From NCBI GenBank assembly GCA_910588655.1, contig CAJUPJ010000003.1, positions 62,001 through 126,000 of the forward strand: DNA of 64,000 nucleotides. Direction: 5' to 3'. Shown in pieces: positions 36,652-45,382 of the stretch; positions within the stretch are counted from its first letter, which is position 1, and every line of letters begins with the position of its first letter. The position numbers and the translations under genes were made by a program. The stretch is from an uncultured Lachnospiraceae bacterium. Its GTDB lineage: Bacteria; Bacillota; Clostridia; Lachnospirales; Lachnospiraceae. The notes under the pieces were generated by a model, which saw only the letters and a program-made list of their open reading frames with translations, was not told where the DNA came from and did not search any database.

Positions 36652-36741
36652 AATGGATTAAAAATGATTGACAAATTAATTCCTAATTGATATAATTGGA
36701 AAAGTGCTGATTATGGAAGTAACTAGGAGGTGGAATATAGA

Positions 36742-36924
36742 ATGTCAATTTGTCCAAAGAATAAATCTTCAAAGTCACGCAGGGACAAGAGAAGAGCAAA
36801 CTGGAAAATGACTGTACCAAATTTAGTAAGGTGCAGCAAATGTGGGTCTTTAATGATATCACACAGAGTATGTAAGTCATGTGGTTCATATAATAAAAAA
36901 GAAATTCTTGCCAGCGCTGAGTAA
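36742..36924 (+). CDS. rpmF: 50S ribosomal protein L32
   Basis: L32 is a small zinc-ribbon protein of the large ribosomal subunit. The 60-residue sequence has the classic MSICPKNKSSKSRRDKRRAN start and two CxxC pairs (CSKCGS and CKSCGSYN). I chose the ATG at 36742 with AGGAGGTG nine bases upstream, rather than the upstream GTG. In most Firmicutes rpmF follows a DUF177 (YceD) gene; no such gene is present here. A hairpin terminator follows. Confidence 0.95.
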   Translation: MSICPKNKSSKSRRDKRRANWKMTVPNLVRCSKCGSLMISHRVCKSCGSYNKKEILASAE

Positions 36925-36929
36925 GCGGT

Positions 36930-36965
36930 AAGCTTCGTAAAACTTGAAGTTTGTAGAAGCTTTTT
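36930..36965 (+). terminator. Terminator of rpmF
   Basis: AAGCTTC (36930-36936) pairs with GAAGCTT (36956-36962), with an inner AAACTTGAAGTTT symmetry and a TTTTT end. Confidence 0.7.
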
Positions 36966-37061
36966 GGCCTGGATTGAAATTTTAATATGGCACAAGAGTC
37001 AATATGTCTATGGGATTAGGTGTATTGGCTTTTTTGTTTTTCTAAAGGAGGGATATTGCTA

Positions 37062-37115
37062 TTGAAGAAAATACCAGGATGGAGTTTTTCTGGAGATAGA
37101 GGAGGCAATAAATAA
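37062..37115 (+). CDS. Candidate small peptide (17 aa)
   Basis: AAGGAGGG (37045-37052) is followed nine bases later by a TTG that opens LKKIPGWSFSGDRGGNK and stops at TAA. The peptide is short, basic at the N-terminus and has Trp and Gly residues. It lies just before the orphan LytTR regulator promoter. Such a peptide could be a signalling molecule or simply chance; the strong ribosome-binding site is the only support, and a second short frame (DIAIEENTRMEFFWR) overlaps it. Confidence 0.25.
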   Translation: MKKIPGWSFSGDRGGNK

Positions 37116-37131
37116 GCATAGGGGATTGTTT

Positions 37132-37155
37132 ACAATATATACCCTGAAAAGTGCA
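37132..37155 (+). promoter_or_regulatory. Candidate LytTR-associated operator, copy 2
   Basis: This block shares 21 of 24 bases with the one at 33360-33383 and lies 114 bases before the second LytTR gene, with a possible -10 (TATGAT) at 37189-37194. The similar spacing to both start codons supports a common regulator. It occupies the gap 36925-37268, which otherwise holds only the rpmF terminator and the candidate short peptide. Confidence 0.5.
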
Positions 37156-37268
37156 ATCTATTTCCCTGATATTGAAAAAAACACAGTTTATGATACATTT
37201 AAATTATAATAAACAGGCTGTAATGCCTGCTGTTTTACAGTAGTTTTATTATAAGGAGGAAATGGAAA

Positions 37269-38033
37269 ATGTACACAATAGTGTTATGTGATGATGAACC
37301 TGCTGAGCTTGACAAAGTTGAGAAACTATTATCCATCTATTATGAAAAGGAACAAAATGCCAGATACCAGATAAGGAAATTTAGAAGCACATATGAACTG
37401 TTGTACAATTTCAGGAAAAAAGAGTATGTACCAGACCTTCTGCTGCTTGATATTTATATGCCAGGGATGACAGGAGTTGAGCTTGCAGAGGAACTGCGGC
37501 GTGATGGCTGTGATGTACCAGTTATATTTATTACGGCATCAAAAGAACATGCACTGGATGCTTATGGTATAGATGCTATACAGTACCTTGTTAAACCTTT
37601 TGAAAAGGAAAGGTTTTTCCATGCAATGGATATCGCATGGAAAAGGACATGCGTTAAACAGGAGGAAGAGATTATTATAAAGCTTGTAAGCGGAATACAT
37701 AAACTGCATTCGGATGATATTATTTATTGTGAAACACAAAGAAATTACCAGATATTATTTCAGAAATCAGATGAATATAAAGTGCGTATGAGCAGTGGTG
37801 AGCTGTATGGTATGTTATGCAAGTTCCAACAGTTTGAAAAGTGTGGACGCTCATATATTTTAAACATGAACCATATTATACATATAAACAAAGAAGAAAT
37901 ACATATGGATAATGGAAATAAGGTTTACATACCAAGAAACAGGGCAGCAGAATTTTCTAAAATATATTTTGATTATTATTTCAGGGAGTGTGGACAGGGG
38001 CGTCCAGATAATAGTAATAATGCTGCTTTGTAA
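37269..38033 (+). CDS. Orphan LytTR-family response regulator
   Basis: The 254-residue protein is a paralogue of the regulator at 34827: receiver domain with DDEPAE at residues 8-13, the phospho-acceptor Asp in LLLLDIYMPGMTG, TASKEHAL and YLVKPF. The LytTR domain runs from about residue 145 (IIIKLVSGIHKLHSDDIIYCE) to CGRSYILNMNHI. There is no kinase gene beside it, so it may be driven by the kinase at 33484 or by another. The start has AAGGAGGAAATGGAAA upstream. The last 15 residues are polar and unlike the family. Confidence 0.88.
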   Translation: MYTIVLCDDEPAELDKVEKLLSIYYEKEQNARYQIRKFRSTYELLYNFRKKEYVPDLLLLDIYMPGMTGVELAEELRRDGCDVPVIFITASKEHALDAYGIDAIQYLVKPFEKERFFHAMDIAWKRTCVKQEEEIIIKLVSGIHKLHSDDIIYCETQRNYQILFQKSDEYKVRMSSGELYGMLCKFQQFEKCGRSYILNMNHIIHINKEEIHMDNGNKVYIPRNRAAEFSKIYFDYYFRECGQGRPDNSNNAAL

Positions 38034-38105
38034 CACCAATAGTCTGTAATGGACTTTATGGTTAAAAAGAGTGGATTTCAAGAATTTCCTCATTAAATAC
38101 AGGAA

Positions 38106-38305
38106 TCAGATTTCCATAAAACACATGCACTGCATCGCAGCAACTGCCTTATTATCATGCTGTACATCTGTAAGCTTCATACTAAAAGGAATTCCCCTTT
38201 CCTGGACAGAACGTTTTAAGAAAATACGGATTGCCGCAGGAAGGTCCATTCCCAGTTCCTCATATATAGTTGTTACATCTTTAGTAAATACAATTGAATG
38301 TTTTT
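38106..38305 (-). pseudogene. Remnant of a RelB/DinJ-type antitoxin gene
   Basis: On the minus strand a frame ends at 38106-38108 and reads VTTIYEELGMDLPAAIRIFL, KRSVQERGIPFSMKLTD and a short tail. This matches the ribbon-helix-helix and C-terminal segments of RelB/DinJ antitoxins (compare the usual ELGM...AIRIFL...GGIPF pattern). The N-terminal strand is cut by an in-frame stop just upstream and there is no start or toxin gene. It is a decayed solitary fragment. The rest of the 38034-38471 gap is AT-rich and shows no gene. Confidence 0.6.
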
Positions 38306-38471
38306 ATACTTCTATTGTATGATAATAATATATATTTTTTAAGCATTATATGAAATTTTTTCAAATTTATATAAAAATTGATGGAAACATTTTTTGCATA
38401 TTTTTTCTTGGATGAATATTCTTATGAGCAAACAACTAAAGTAACAAAAGTGATTTAATATATTTATAAAA

Positions 38472-39227
38472 TCAGCTTTGTAAGACCCTGTTTATTGTAT
38501 TAAGCAGCTTCTTTGTATCTGGTGGTTTTAATATATAATCAGCAGGATTTAACTGCAATATGGAATAAATAATTTTTTTATCTGATATGCCTGTTAAAAA
38601 TATTACTGGTATGTCTTTTATATTTTCGTCTTTTTTAATCATTTCAAAAACGGTTTTTCCGCTCATTACAGGCATTTCATAGTCTAAAAGGATTAAATCA
38701 GGCTTTTCTGTGACAATAGTGTCCAATGCCTGCTGCCCTGACATTGCAGCTATAACATCATATTCCTGCTCTAACAGGCTTTTAATACTTCTTAAAACCA
38801 AAGGGGAATCATCTACAATTAAAATCTTTTTTTTGCCAGTGCTGCTGGTGGTGTCTGTGGAATTTTTATTTACATCTTTTTTAAGCATATGCTGGCATTT
38901 TGCAAGAAGTGAATTTTTACCAGCAGGAAGGAATAATTTATCATATTTTTCTCCTTGGAAACAATCCATACATTCTTTCCATCCATCTGCTGTTGTAACT
39001 GCAAGGACTGGCAGTTCCTGGTGGGTTTCCATTAACCATCCGATAATACCAGTATCGCCGTTTCCTGCATTGCAGATTATAACAAGGTCTGGCTTTACAG
39101 TTTCCATAATTGCTTTTATATCTTCCGGGTGCTTAGAACATAATTGTATACTGTAGCTTCCAGACAGGTTTTTGTTAATACTGCTTGTATCTTCATCACG
39201 TTTGCCAATTAAGAGTATTTTATCCAT
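38472..39227 (-). CDS. Double-receiver response regulator without output domain
   Basis: This 251-residue protein has two receiver-like domains. The N-terminal one (residues 1 to about 115) is degenerate: after DKILLIGKRDED the acidic pair is altered, and at the phospho-site the sequence reads LVIICNAGNG, without Asp. A Ser/Thr-rich linker (KNSTDTTSSTGKKK) leads to a canonical receiver (KILIVDDSPLVLRSI, LILLDYEMPVMSG, IFLTGIS, YILKPP). No DNA-binding or enzymatic domain is present, so it probably acts by protein contact, as in phosphorelay or chemotaxis. GGAGGGG lies before the ATG. It is a single gene. Confidence 0.82.
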   Translation of the reverse strand: MDKILLIGKRDEDTSSINKNLSGSYSIQLCSKHPEDIKAIMETVKPDLVIICNAGNGDTGIIGWLMETHQELPVLAVTTADGWKECMDCFQGEKYDKLFLPAGKNSLLAKCQHMLKKDVNKNSTDTTSSTGKKKILIVDDSPLVLRSIKSLLEQEYDVIAAMSGQQALDTIVTEKPDLILLDYEMPVMSGKTVFEMIKKDENIKDIPVIFLTGISDKKIIYSILQLNPADYILKPPDTKKLLNTINRVLQS

Positions 39228-39820
39228 TGTTCCCCTCCATATTATTGATTTCTTCTTTATATTGCCTTATTACTTTAAGTTTTATCTGTATCAATATTAT
39301 TTTCAACAGTATGCAGACTACCAGGTGTTTGTAAAATATTAACAGGAAATGCAAAATTTTTCAACTGTTTTATAATTTTATATATTGTAACAATATATTG
39401 TATTTGCGGGCAGTGCCAGATATGTTTATATAACAATCTTCCTGCTGTAATAATATGGGGGATTAAAATGTACATTAAGAACAGAAATAAAACATAAGAT
39501 TGAAGCATTAAATTTAGAATATAAAAAATCCATGCCCTGTAAAACCGCAGGATGCCACTATGGCAATTTACCAGGACATGGAATTCGCGCAAATCCCTGC
39601 TAAAAATATTAGGAATAAGCATATTGGGAATTTTACATGCACATTAATTATATTATATTTTGGGATTTATAGTGTTTTAATTCGTCCCCTGGATACTGTA
39701 AATTATCCCAGTTTTTATAATATAAACCAGCCAATATGTATTTTGGCTGCTTGCAAATAGCATATTATGGATGTATTATGAAAAGAAATACGTAAAATCC
39801 AGGAGAAATATTAAAAGGAA
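39228..39820. other. Intergenic region with no gene seen
   Basis: This AT-rich gap lies between two divergently oriented genes and must hold both their promoters. I see a weak hairpin (AGCCAA 39729-39734 with TTGGCT 39743-39748, no T-run) and short frames without ribosome-binding sites. Nothing else can be supported. Confidence 0.5.
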
Positions 39821-40585
39821 ATGAAAATAACAGAAAAAGAAATTGAAATAAACCAGCATATTGTAAAGTTATACTGGTTAAATACAGAAAATTTTTCTGA
39901 TGGAATTTACCAGGATTATTATAAAAAGCTTTCACCTGCCCGCCGCAATAAGACTGATAATTACCATTTTGCAGAAGACAAGCGCTTGTCTGTGGGAGCT
40001 GGGGCATTATTAGATAAAGGATTGTCATATTATGGATTAAAGGAAGCAGATGTACAGCTGTCTTATAATGGAAATGGAAAGCCGTTCCTGCCAGATTTCC
40101 CAGAAATCCACTTTAACCTGTCACATTCTGGAACAATAGTTTTTGCCATATTTACTGATACAGAAGCAGGCTGTGATATTGAGAAAATAAAACCAGCAGA
40201 TTTAAGGGTTGCACGCAGGTTTTTCTGTGATGGTGAGTACAGGTATGTTGCAGGACAGAAAAGTGAAACAGGACAGCAGGAGGCTTTCTTCCGTTTGTGG
40301 ACTCTTAAGGAAAGCTTTGTTAAGGCAGCGGGTGCAGGGCTTTTAATCCCTCTAAATTCTTTTGAGATTAAAATTATGCCAGGTGACTGCAGTAACTATA
40401 TATTGGAAAATAATACTATTAATAATAACCCTGGTATTAAAATACTACAGAATACAGATAGTGCAAAATATTATTTCCGGAGTTATATGGAAAATGGCTA
40501 TTGTGCAGCAGTCTGCCTGCGGGAGAAAGATGTTATTGGCACATTTTTGTCACGTCCGTTTCATAAATTTCCAGACACGTTATAA
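39821..40585 (+). CDS. Sfp-type 4'-phosphopantetheinyl transferase
   Basis: The 254-residue protein belongs to the Sfp/EntD group that activates carrier-protein domains of peptide and polyketide synthases, and in some bacteria fatty-acid or lysine-pathway carriers. Marks are the N-terminal KTDNYHFAEDKRLSVGAGAL, the Mg-binding AGCDIEKIKPADLRVARRFF and the WTLKESFVKAAGAGL block. No synthase gene is in the window, so its partner is elsewhere. It is a single gene with AGGAGA some 15 bases and AAAGGA a few bases before the ATG. Its TAA stop lies inside the left terminal repeat of element C. Confidence 0.88.
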   Translation: MKITEKEIEINQHIVKLYWLNTENFSDGIYQDYYKKLSPARRNKTDNYHFAEDKRLSVGAGALLDKGLSYYGLKEADVQLSYNGNGKPFLPDFPEIHFNLSHSGTIVFAIFTDTEAGCDIEKIKPADLRVARRFFCDGEYRYVAGQKSETGQQEAFFRLWTLKESFVKAAGAGLLIPLNSFEIKIMPGDCSNYILENNTINNNPGIKILQNTDSAKYYFRSYMENGYCAAVCLREKDVIGTFLSRPFHKFPDTL

Positions 40586-41285
40586 TTTACAGTTATCTTT
40601 TGCTGGTGTTTTTGTGTGTATTGGTGGACGGACGGTTTCTGTGCCAGAGCCAGAATATTCCGTACAGGGGTACGCTTCCGCTACGGTGAGCCACGCAACG
40701 GCACATAAAGCCAGATATTTAATGTTCCAAAATAAACTGGCGTTTATTCCGTAACATTAAATATCTGGCTTAAATGCCGGCGGGCTCAAAGTACCCCTTT
40801 AACGGAATATTGCTGGCATCATGGCACGCGAAACCTGTTACCAGCAATTTACATTACAATAAAGCATAAAAATAAGATAACTGTAATGGGAAGGAGATGA
40901 TTTTGCTAGCCACTTATTATTAAATGAGGTAGTAATTATTATATAACAAGGATATTCAATAATTTTCGTTCGTCTAAATCATCTTCCCCACAACATAATT
41001 TACAGTTATTATATTAAATTTAGTGTTTTGTGGTTTTTTCTGTAATTCCGCCAATGAACAGCAAAGTTCCAGTGTTCCATCTAATATTATTCAATGACAG
41101 GGGCACTTTAGCACCGCCGGCATTTAAGCCCATATATCCCAGGAGTTTTTGGGGATATATGGGCTTTATGTGCCGCTGCGTGGGCTAACGTAGCGCAAGC
41201 GTGCCATGTCATGGAATAATTTAGTGGAACACTGGAAGCCTTGCGTCCGTCATCCACGCACAAACACCAGATAACTGTAAATTAT
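40582..41285. repeat. Mosaic palindromic element C (two hairpin units)
   Basis: Unit 1 is 40582-40887 and unit 2 is 40995-41285. Each unit is bounded by ATAATTTACAGTTAT or its complement (40582-40596, 40995-41009, 41271-41285; partial at 40877-40887). Unit 1 has arms with GTGCCAGAGCCAGAATATTC and an apical stem built on CAGATATTTAATG; unit 2 has GTTCCATCTAATATTATTC arms and an apical stem built on CATATATCCC. Between them a 107-base spacer holds GATGATTTTGCTAGCC and CGTTCGTCTAAATCATC. The whole is close to the reverse complement of element E at 53649-54332. No gene inside. Confidence 0.85.
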
Positions 41286-41397
41286 CCCACATACAGTTTA
41301 TTGGACAGGAATTTATGAAACGGACGTGCATTTTTGTAATTACCACTTGAATAAATACCTGTAATAATATATAATAACAACCGTGTAAATAATAAAT

Positions 41398-41518
41398 TCT
41401 TCAAGGCAGGGTTTAATTCCCGACCGGCGGTGTGTCTTTTTAAGGCAAGCCCGCAAGCCGCAAGGCATGATTTGGTGCAATTCCAAAGCCGACAGTAAAG
41501 TCTGGATAAGAGAAGATG
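41398..41518 (+). promoter_or_regulatory. FMN riboswitch (RFN element)
   Basis: The conserved blocks are present in order: CTTCAAGGCAGGGT, AATTCCCGACCGGCGGTG, AGCCCGCAAGCC, GGCATGATTTGGTGCAATT, CCAAAGCCGACAGTAAAGTC and TGGATAAGAGAAGA. This RNA binds flavin mononucleotide and lowers expression of the riboflavin operon when FMN is plentiful. It is followed by a terminator hairpin before ribD. Confidence 0.95.
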
Positions 41519-41675
41519 TACAATATTTATATTTTTATGGCATGGATTTTATTATATAATACAGATGTGCGCATGGCAGCTTATGTCTGCAGTACAGGCA
41601 GTCTTTGTAATGCATGTGCTGTCTTGTAATATATGCAATATAAATTATAAAGTTATAATTGTACTTTCAGATTTT

Positions 41676-41705
41676 AAGCCTTGGTTTTTATCCAGGGCTT
41701 TTTAC
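41676..41705 (+). terminator. Riboswitch-controlled terminator before ribD
   Basis: AAGCCTTGG (41676-41684) pairs with CCAGGGCTT (41692-41700), then a T-rich run. It is the likely expression platform of the FMN riboswitch. The 150 bases between aptamer and hairpin hold only AT-rich linker and no alternative antiterminator that I could identify by eye. Confidence 0.7.
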
Positions 41706-41756
41706 CTTTTATTCTTTTATTTCCAGCATATAAGGAATATGGAAAGAGGTGTTTTT

Positions 41757-42854
41757 TTGGAAGAAAAATATATGGGGCGCGCAATAGAGCTGGCGCGCAA
41801 TGGTACTGGCAGGGTTAACCCTAACCCGCTTGTAGGGGCTGTTATTGTAAAAGACGGGGAGGTTATTGCGGAAGGATACCATGAAGAATATGGCGGGCTT
41901 CACGCAGAACGCAATGCATTTAAGAATCTTAAAAGGAGTGCAGAAGGGGCGGATATTTATGTAACACTTGAACCATGCTGCCATTATGGCAAACAGCCGC
42001 CATGTACACAGGCAATTATTGAAAATGGCATTAAAAATGTGTATATTGGTTCAGATGACCCTAACAGCCTTGTTGCAGGAAATGGCATAAAACAGCTTAG
42101 GGATGCAGGCATAAATGTTGTAACGGGTGTATTAAAAGAAGAATGTGATGCACTTAACCCTGTATTTTTCCATTATATCACTACGAAGACACCATATGTT
42201 GTTATGAAGTATGCCATGACGCTTGATGGCAAGACAGCATGTGATTCAGGTGAAAGCAAATGGGTAACAGGTGAAGAGGCAAGGGCTTATGTACAGAAAA
42301 CCAGAAATGCATTAACTGGAATTATGGCAGGCGTACAGACAGTTATTAATGATAACCCGGAACTTACATGCCATATGCCTTCTGGCAGAAATCCTGTAAG
42401 GATTATATGTGACAGCCATCTGCGTATACCAGATAATTGCAAAATACTTGAAACTGCACAGCAGGCAAGGACAATTATTGCAACAGTTTCAGAAGATGAA
42501 AAAAGGATAAAACAGCTTGAAGATAGAGGTGCAGTTATTGTTAAGACCGCAGCATTTAATGGCAGGACAGATTTAAAAATGCTTATGGGTGTGCTTGGAA
42601 GCATGGGTATTGACGGCCTGCTTCTTGAAGGAGGCGGCACTCTGAATAACAGTGCATTAAAAGCAGGAATTGTAAACCATGTACAGGCATATATTGCACC
42701 AAAGATATTTGGAGGAAGCGGAAAGTATACACCGGTCGGGGGTGAAAGCGTATTATCGCCTGATGGTGCATATATATGTGAAAATATGGATATTAAGAAG
42801 TTTGGCAGTGATATTCTTCTGGAATATGATATTAAGCCTGGAAATAGCATGTGA
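41757..42854 (+). CDS. ribD: Bifunctional riboflavin deaminase-reductase
   Basis: RibD deaminates and then reduces the pyrimidine intermediate in riboflavin synthesis. The N-terminal deaminase domain has the zinc motif HAERNAF with LEPCCHYGKQPPCT. The C-terminal reductase domain (about residues 145-365) has KYAMTLDGKTA and EGGGTLNNSAL. I chose TTG 41757, five bases after AAAGAGGTG, because this gives the family's usual N-terminus (EEKYMGRAIELARNG); an ATG at 41739 lacks a site. Operon order is ribD-ribE-ribBA-ribH. Confidence 0.94.
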   Translation: MEEKYMGRAIELARNGTGRVNPNPLVGAVIVKDGEVIAEGYHEEYGGLHAERNAFKNLKRSAEGADIYVTLEPCCHYGKQPPCTQAIIENGIKNVYIGSDDPNSLVAGNGIKQLRDAGINVVTGVLKEECDALNPVFFHYITTKTPYVVMKYAMTLDGKTACDSGESKWVTGEEARAYVQKTRNALTGIMAGVQTVINDNPELTCHMPSGRNPVRIICDSHLRIPDNCKILETAQQARTIIATVSEDEKRIKQLEDRGAVIVKTAAFNGRTDLKMLMGVLGSMGIDGLLLEGGGTLNNSALKAGIVNHVQAYIAPKIFGGSGKYTPVGGESVLSPDGAYICENMDIKKFGSDILLEYDIKPGNSM

Positions 42855-42878
42855 AATAAAGAAAGGCGGGACTGGAAC

Positions 42879-43547
42879 ATGTTTACTGGCATTATAGAAG
42901 AAATAGGTACTATAAGTTCTGTTGCAGAAGGAAACCTGTCAGCAGTAGTTACAATACAGGCATCAAAGGTACTGGAAGGAAGCCAGGCTGGTGACAGCAT
43001 TGCCGTAAATGGTGTATGCCTTACAGTTACCTCTATACATGGAGGACTTTTTACTGCTGATGTTATGGCTGAAACCCTGCGCAGGAGTTCACTTGGAAGC
43101 CTGTCAAAAGGAAGCAGGGTAAACCTTGAACGTGCAATGCATGCAAACGGGCGTTTTGGCGGGCATATAGTTTCAGGGCATATTGACGGCATTGGCACAA
43201 TCGTTTCCAAAGCAAGGGAAGATAATGCAGTATGGGTAACAATAAATACAGATAAGCGCATTTTAAAATATATTGTTGAAAAAGGCTCAATAGCAATTGA
43301 TGGAACAAGCCTTACAGTTGCAACAGTAAATGACAGTGACAGCACATTTTCGGTATCAGTAATACCACATACCGCTAAAGAAACCATTATACTTGGTAAA
43401 GGTGCAGGGGATATTGTCAATATTGAAAATGATGTTATTGGAAAGTATGTTGAAAGGCTTCTGGCTTTTAGAGAAGAACCAGTTAACAGTTCAAATAACA
43501 GCGCACCAGAAATAACAATGGATTTTCTTATGGAAAACGGGTTTTAG
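42879..43547 (+). CDS. ribE: Riboflavin synthase (alpha chain)
   Basis: The enzyme dismutates two 6,7-dimethyl-8-ribityllumazine molecules into riboflavin and the pyrimidine. It has the two internally repeated lumazine-binding domains. The first contains the MFTGIIEEIGTI start, the SIAVNGVCLTV motif and the VMAETLRRSSLG segment; the second contains GHIDGIG, SIAIDGTSLTV and VIPHTAKETI. The C-terminus has about 20 extra residues. It starts 24 bases after ribD. In the older Bacillus naming the gene is also called ribB or ribC. Confidence 0.95.
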   Translation: MFTGIIEEIGTISSVAEGNLSAVVTIQASKVLEGSQAGDSIAVNGVCLTVTSIHGGLFTADVMAETLRRSSLGSLSKGSRVNLERAMHANGRFGGHIVSGHIDGIGTIVSKAREDNAVWVTINTDKRILKYIVEKGSIAIDGTSLTVATVNDSDSTFSVSVIPHTAKETIILGKGAGDIVNIENDVIGKYVERLLAFREEPVNSSNNSAPEITMDFLMENGF

Positions 43548-43580
43548 CCTCCAGTATATTTTGCAGAAAGGAAGAAAATA

Positions 43581-44786
43581 ATGGACGTAAAGTTTAATAC
43601 TATTGAAGAACTGCTTGAAGATTTAAAAGCAGGGAAAAATATTGTAATGATTGATGATGAGGACAGGGAAAATGAAGGGGATGTTATCTGTGCAGCAAGG
43701 TTTGCTACACAGGAAAACATAAATTTTATGGCAAGCCATGCAAAAGGGCTTATATGTATGCCAATGGATGAATCGTATACTAAAAAACTTGGGCTGCGCC
43801 AGATGTGTGAGATAAATACTGATAACCATTGTACAGCATTTACGGTATCAATAGATTATAAAGATACTGTAACAGGCATTTCAGCGTATGAGCGTTCAAT
43901 AACAGCGCAGAAAACTGTTGAACCAGATATAAAGCCAGAAGATTTCAGGATGCCAGGGCATATGTTCCCGCTACAGGCAAAAAATGGCGGTGTATTAGAG
44001 CGTAACGGGCATACTGAGGCAACTGTTGACCTTGTAAGGCTTGCAGGGCTTGAACCTGCCGGGCTGTGCTGTGAGATAATGAAAGAAGACGGCAGCATGG
44101 CAAGGACAGATGACCTTCTGGAATTTGCCAGGAAGCATGGGCTTAAATTTGGCAGGATAGCAGACCTTGTGCAGTACCGCAAGGAGCATGAAGTGCTTGT
44201 AGAGTGTGTGGCAAAAGCAAAGATGCCTACACGCTATGGGGAGTTTACAATATATGGCTATATTAACAAATTAAATGGTGAGCACCATGTTGCCCTTGTA
44301 AAGGGTGATATTACAGACGGTGAGCCAGTTCTGTGCCGTGTACATTCAGAATGCCTGACAGGCGATGCGCTTGGTTCAGCAAGGTGTGACTGCGGCCAGC
44401 AGTATGACGCTGCTATGAAGATGATTGCTAAAGAAGGCAGGGGAGTGCTTCTGTATATGCGCCAGGAAGGCAGGGGCATAGGGCTTATTAATAAAATACG
44501 TGCTTATGCGCTGCAGGATGGCGGGCTTGATACAGTTGAAGCCAACTTAGAACTTGGTTTTCCAGAAGATGCAAGGGATTATACAATAGGGACACAGATA
44601 CTTGTTGACCTGGGGATACACAAGTTAAGGCTTATGACAAATAACCCGTTAAAAGTATACGGGCTTGCAGGCTATAATCTTGAAATAACAGAGAGAGTGC
44701 CTATTGAAATTGAACCTGGTAAATATGATTTGTTTTATCTTAAAACAAAAAAGGAGAAAATGGGGCATATACTGGATTTGCATTAA
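43581..44786 (+). CDS. ribBA: DHBP synthase / GTP cyclohydrolase II
   Basis: The N-terminal domain (residues 1 to about 200) makes 3,4-dihydroxy-2-butanone 4-phosphate from ribulose 5-phosphate, with the acidic motif IDDEDRENEGDV and RPGHMFPLQA-like RMPGHMFPL. The C-terminal domain (about 205-401) opens GTP: the zinc Cys set SECLTGDALGSARCDCGQQ, the YMRQEGRGIGL motif and MTNNPLKV are present. Fusion of the two activities is common in Firmicutes. It lies between ribE and ribH. Confidence 0.96.
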   Translation: MDVKFNTIEELLEDLKAGKNIVMIDDEDRENEGDVICAARFATQENINFMASHAKGLICMPMDESYTKKLGLRQMCEINTDNHCTAFTVSIDYKDTVTGISAYERSITAQKTVEPDIKPEDFRMPGHMFPLQAKNGGVLERNGHTEATVDLVRLAGLEPAGLCCEIMKEDGSMARTDDLLEFARKHGLKFGRIADLVQYRKEHEVLVECVAKAKMPTRYGEFTIYGYINKLNGEHHVALVKGDITDGEPVLCRVHSECLTGDALGSARCDCGQQYDAAMKMIAKEGRGVLLYMRQEGRGIGLINKIRAYALQDGGLDTVEANLELGFPEDARDYTIGTQILVDLGIHKLRLMTNNPLKVYGLAGYNLEITERVPIEIEPGKYDLFYLKTKKEKMGHILDLH

Positions 44787-44889
44787 TAATGTGACAGAGC
44801 TGGAATGTTAAACTATTACCAGCCTGTAGCAGCATGCTGCCTGCACAGGTAATGGAATTTATAAGAAGCAGCATAGAAATGAGGGGATT

Positions 44890-45357
44890 ATGAAAACATT
44901 AGAAGGAAATGTAATAGCAGACAGTGGTTTAAGAATTGGTATTGTAGGTGCAAGGTTTAATGAATTTATTGTGTCAAAGCTTATAAGCGGTGCACGTGAC
45001 GGGCTTGTAAGACATGGTGTTGAAGATGACAATATAACACTTGCATGGGTTCCTGGTGCGTTTGAAATACCATTTATGGCAAAGAAAATGGCAATGTCAG
45101 GCAAGTATGATGCAGTTATATGCCTTGGTGCAGTAATACGTGGTGCAACAAGCCACTATGACCTTGTGTGTAATGAAACAGCAAAAGGGATTGCAAGCAT
45201 AAGCCTTGAATCTGGCATACCTGTAATGTTTGGCATTGTTACAACGGACAATATACAGCAGGCAATAGAACGTGCTGGCACAAAAGCAGGCAATAAAGGG
45301 TATGACTGTGCATTAGGTGCAATAGAAATGGTGAATCTTGCAAAACAGGCAGGTTAA
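44890..45357 (+). CDS. ribH: 6,7-dimethyl-8-ribityllumazine synthase
   Basis: RibH condenses the two riboflavin precursors and forms an icosahedral or pentameric complex. The 155-residue protein has VGARFNEFI, the WVPGAFEIP substrate segment, CLGAVIRGATSHYD with the catalytic His, and GIVTTDNIQQAIERAG. It closes the riboflavin operon, about 100 bases after ribBA. That gap shows no terminator, and the next gene follows after 25 bases. Confidence 0.96.
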   Translation: MKTLEGNVIADSGLRIGIVGARFNEFIVSKLISGARDGLVRHGVEDDNITLAWVPGAFEIPFMAKKMAMSGKYDAVICLGAVIRGATSHYDLVCNETAKGIASISLESGIPVMFGIVTTDNIQQAIERAGTKAGNKGYDCALGAIEMVNLAKQAG

Positions 45358-45382
45358 TGATATATAACTGAAAGGACTATAA

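Noticed and set aside
39560..39760. Frame of 66 codons between the double-receiver and Sfp genes
   Set aside because: No ribosome-binding site, no domain and atypical composition.
42287..43420. Minus-strand open frame of 377 codons across ribD and ribE
   Set aside because: It lies opposite two well-identified riboflavin genes, has biased low-complexity content and no ribosome-binding site.
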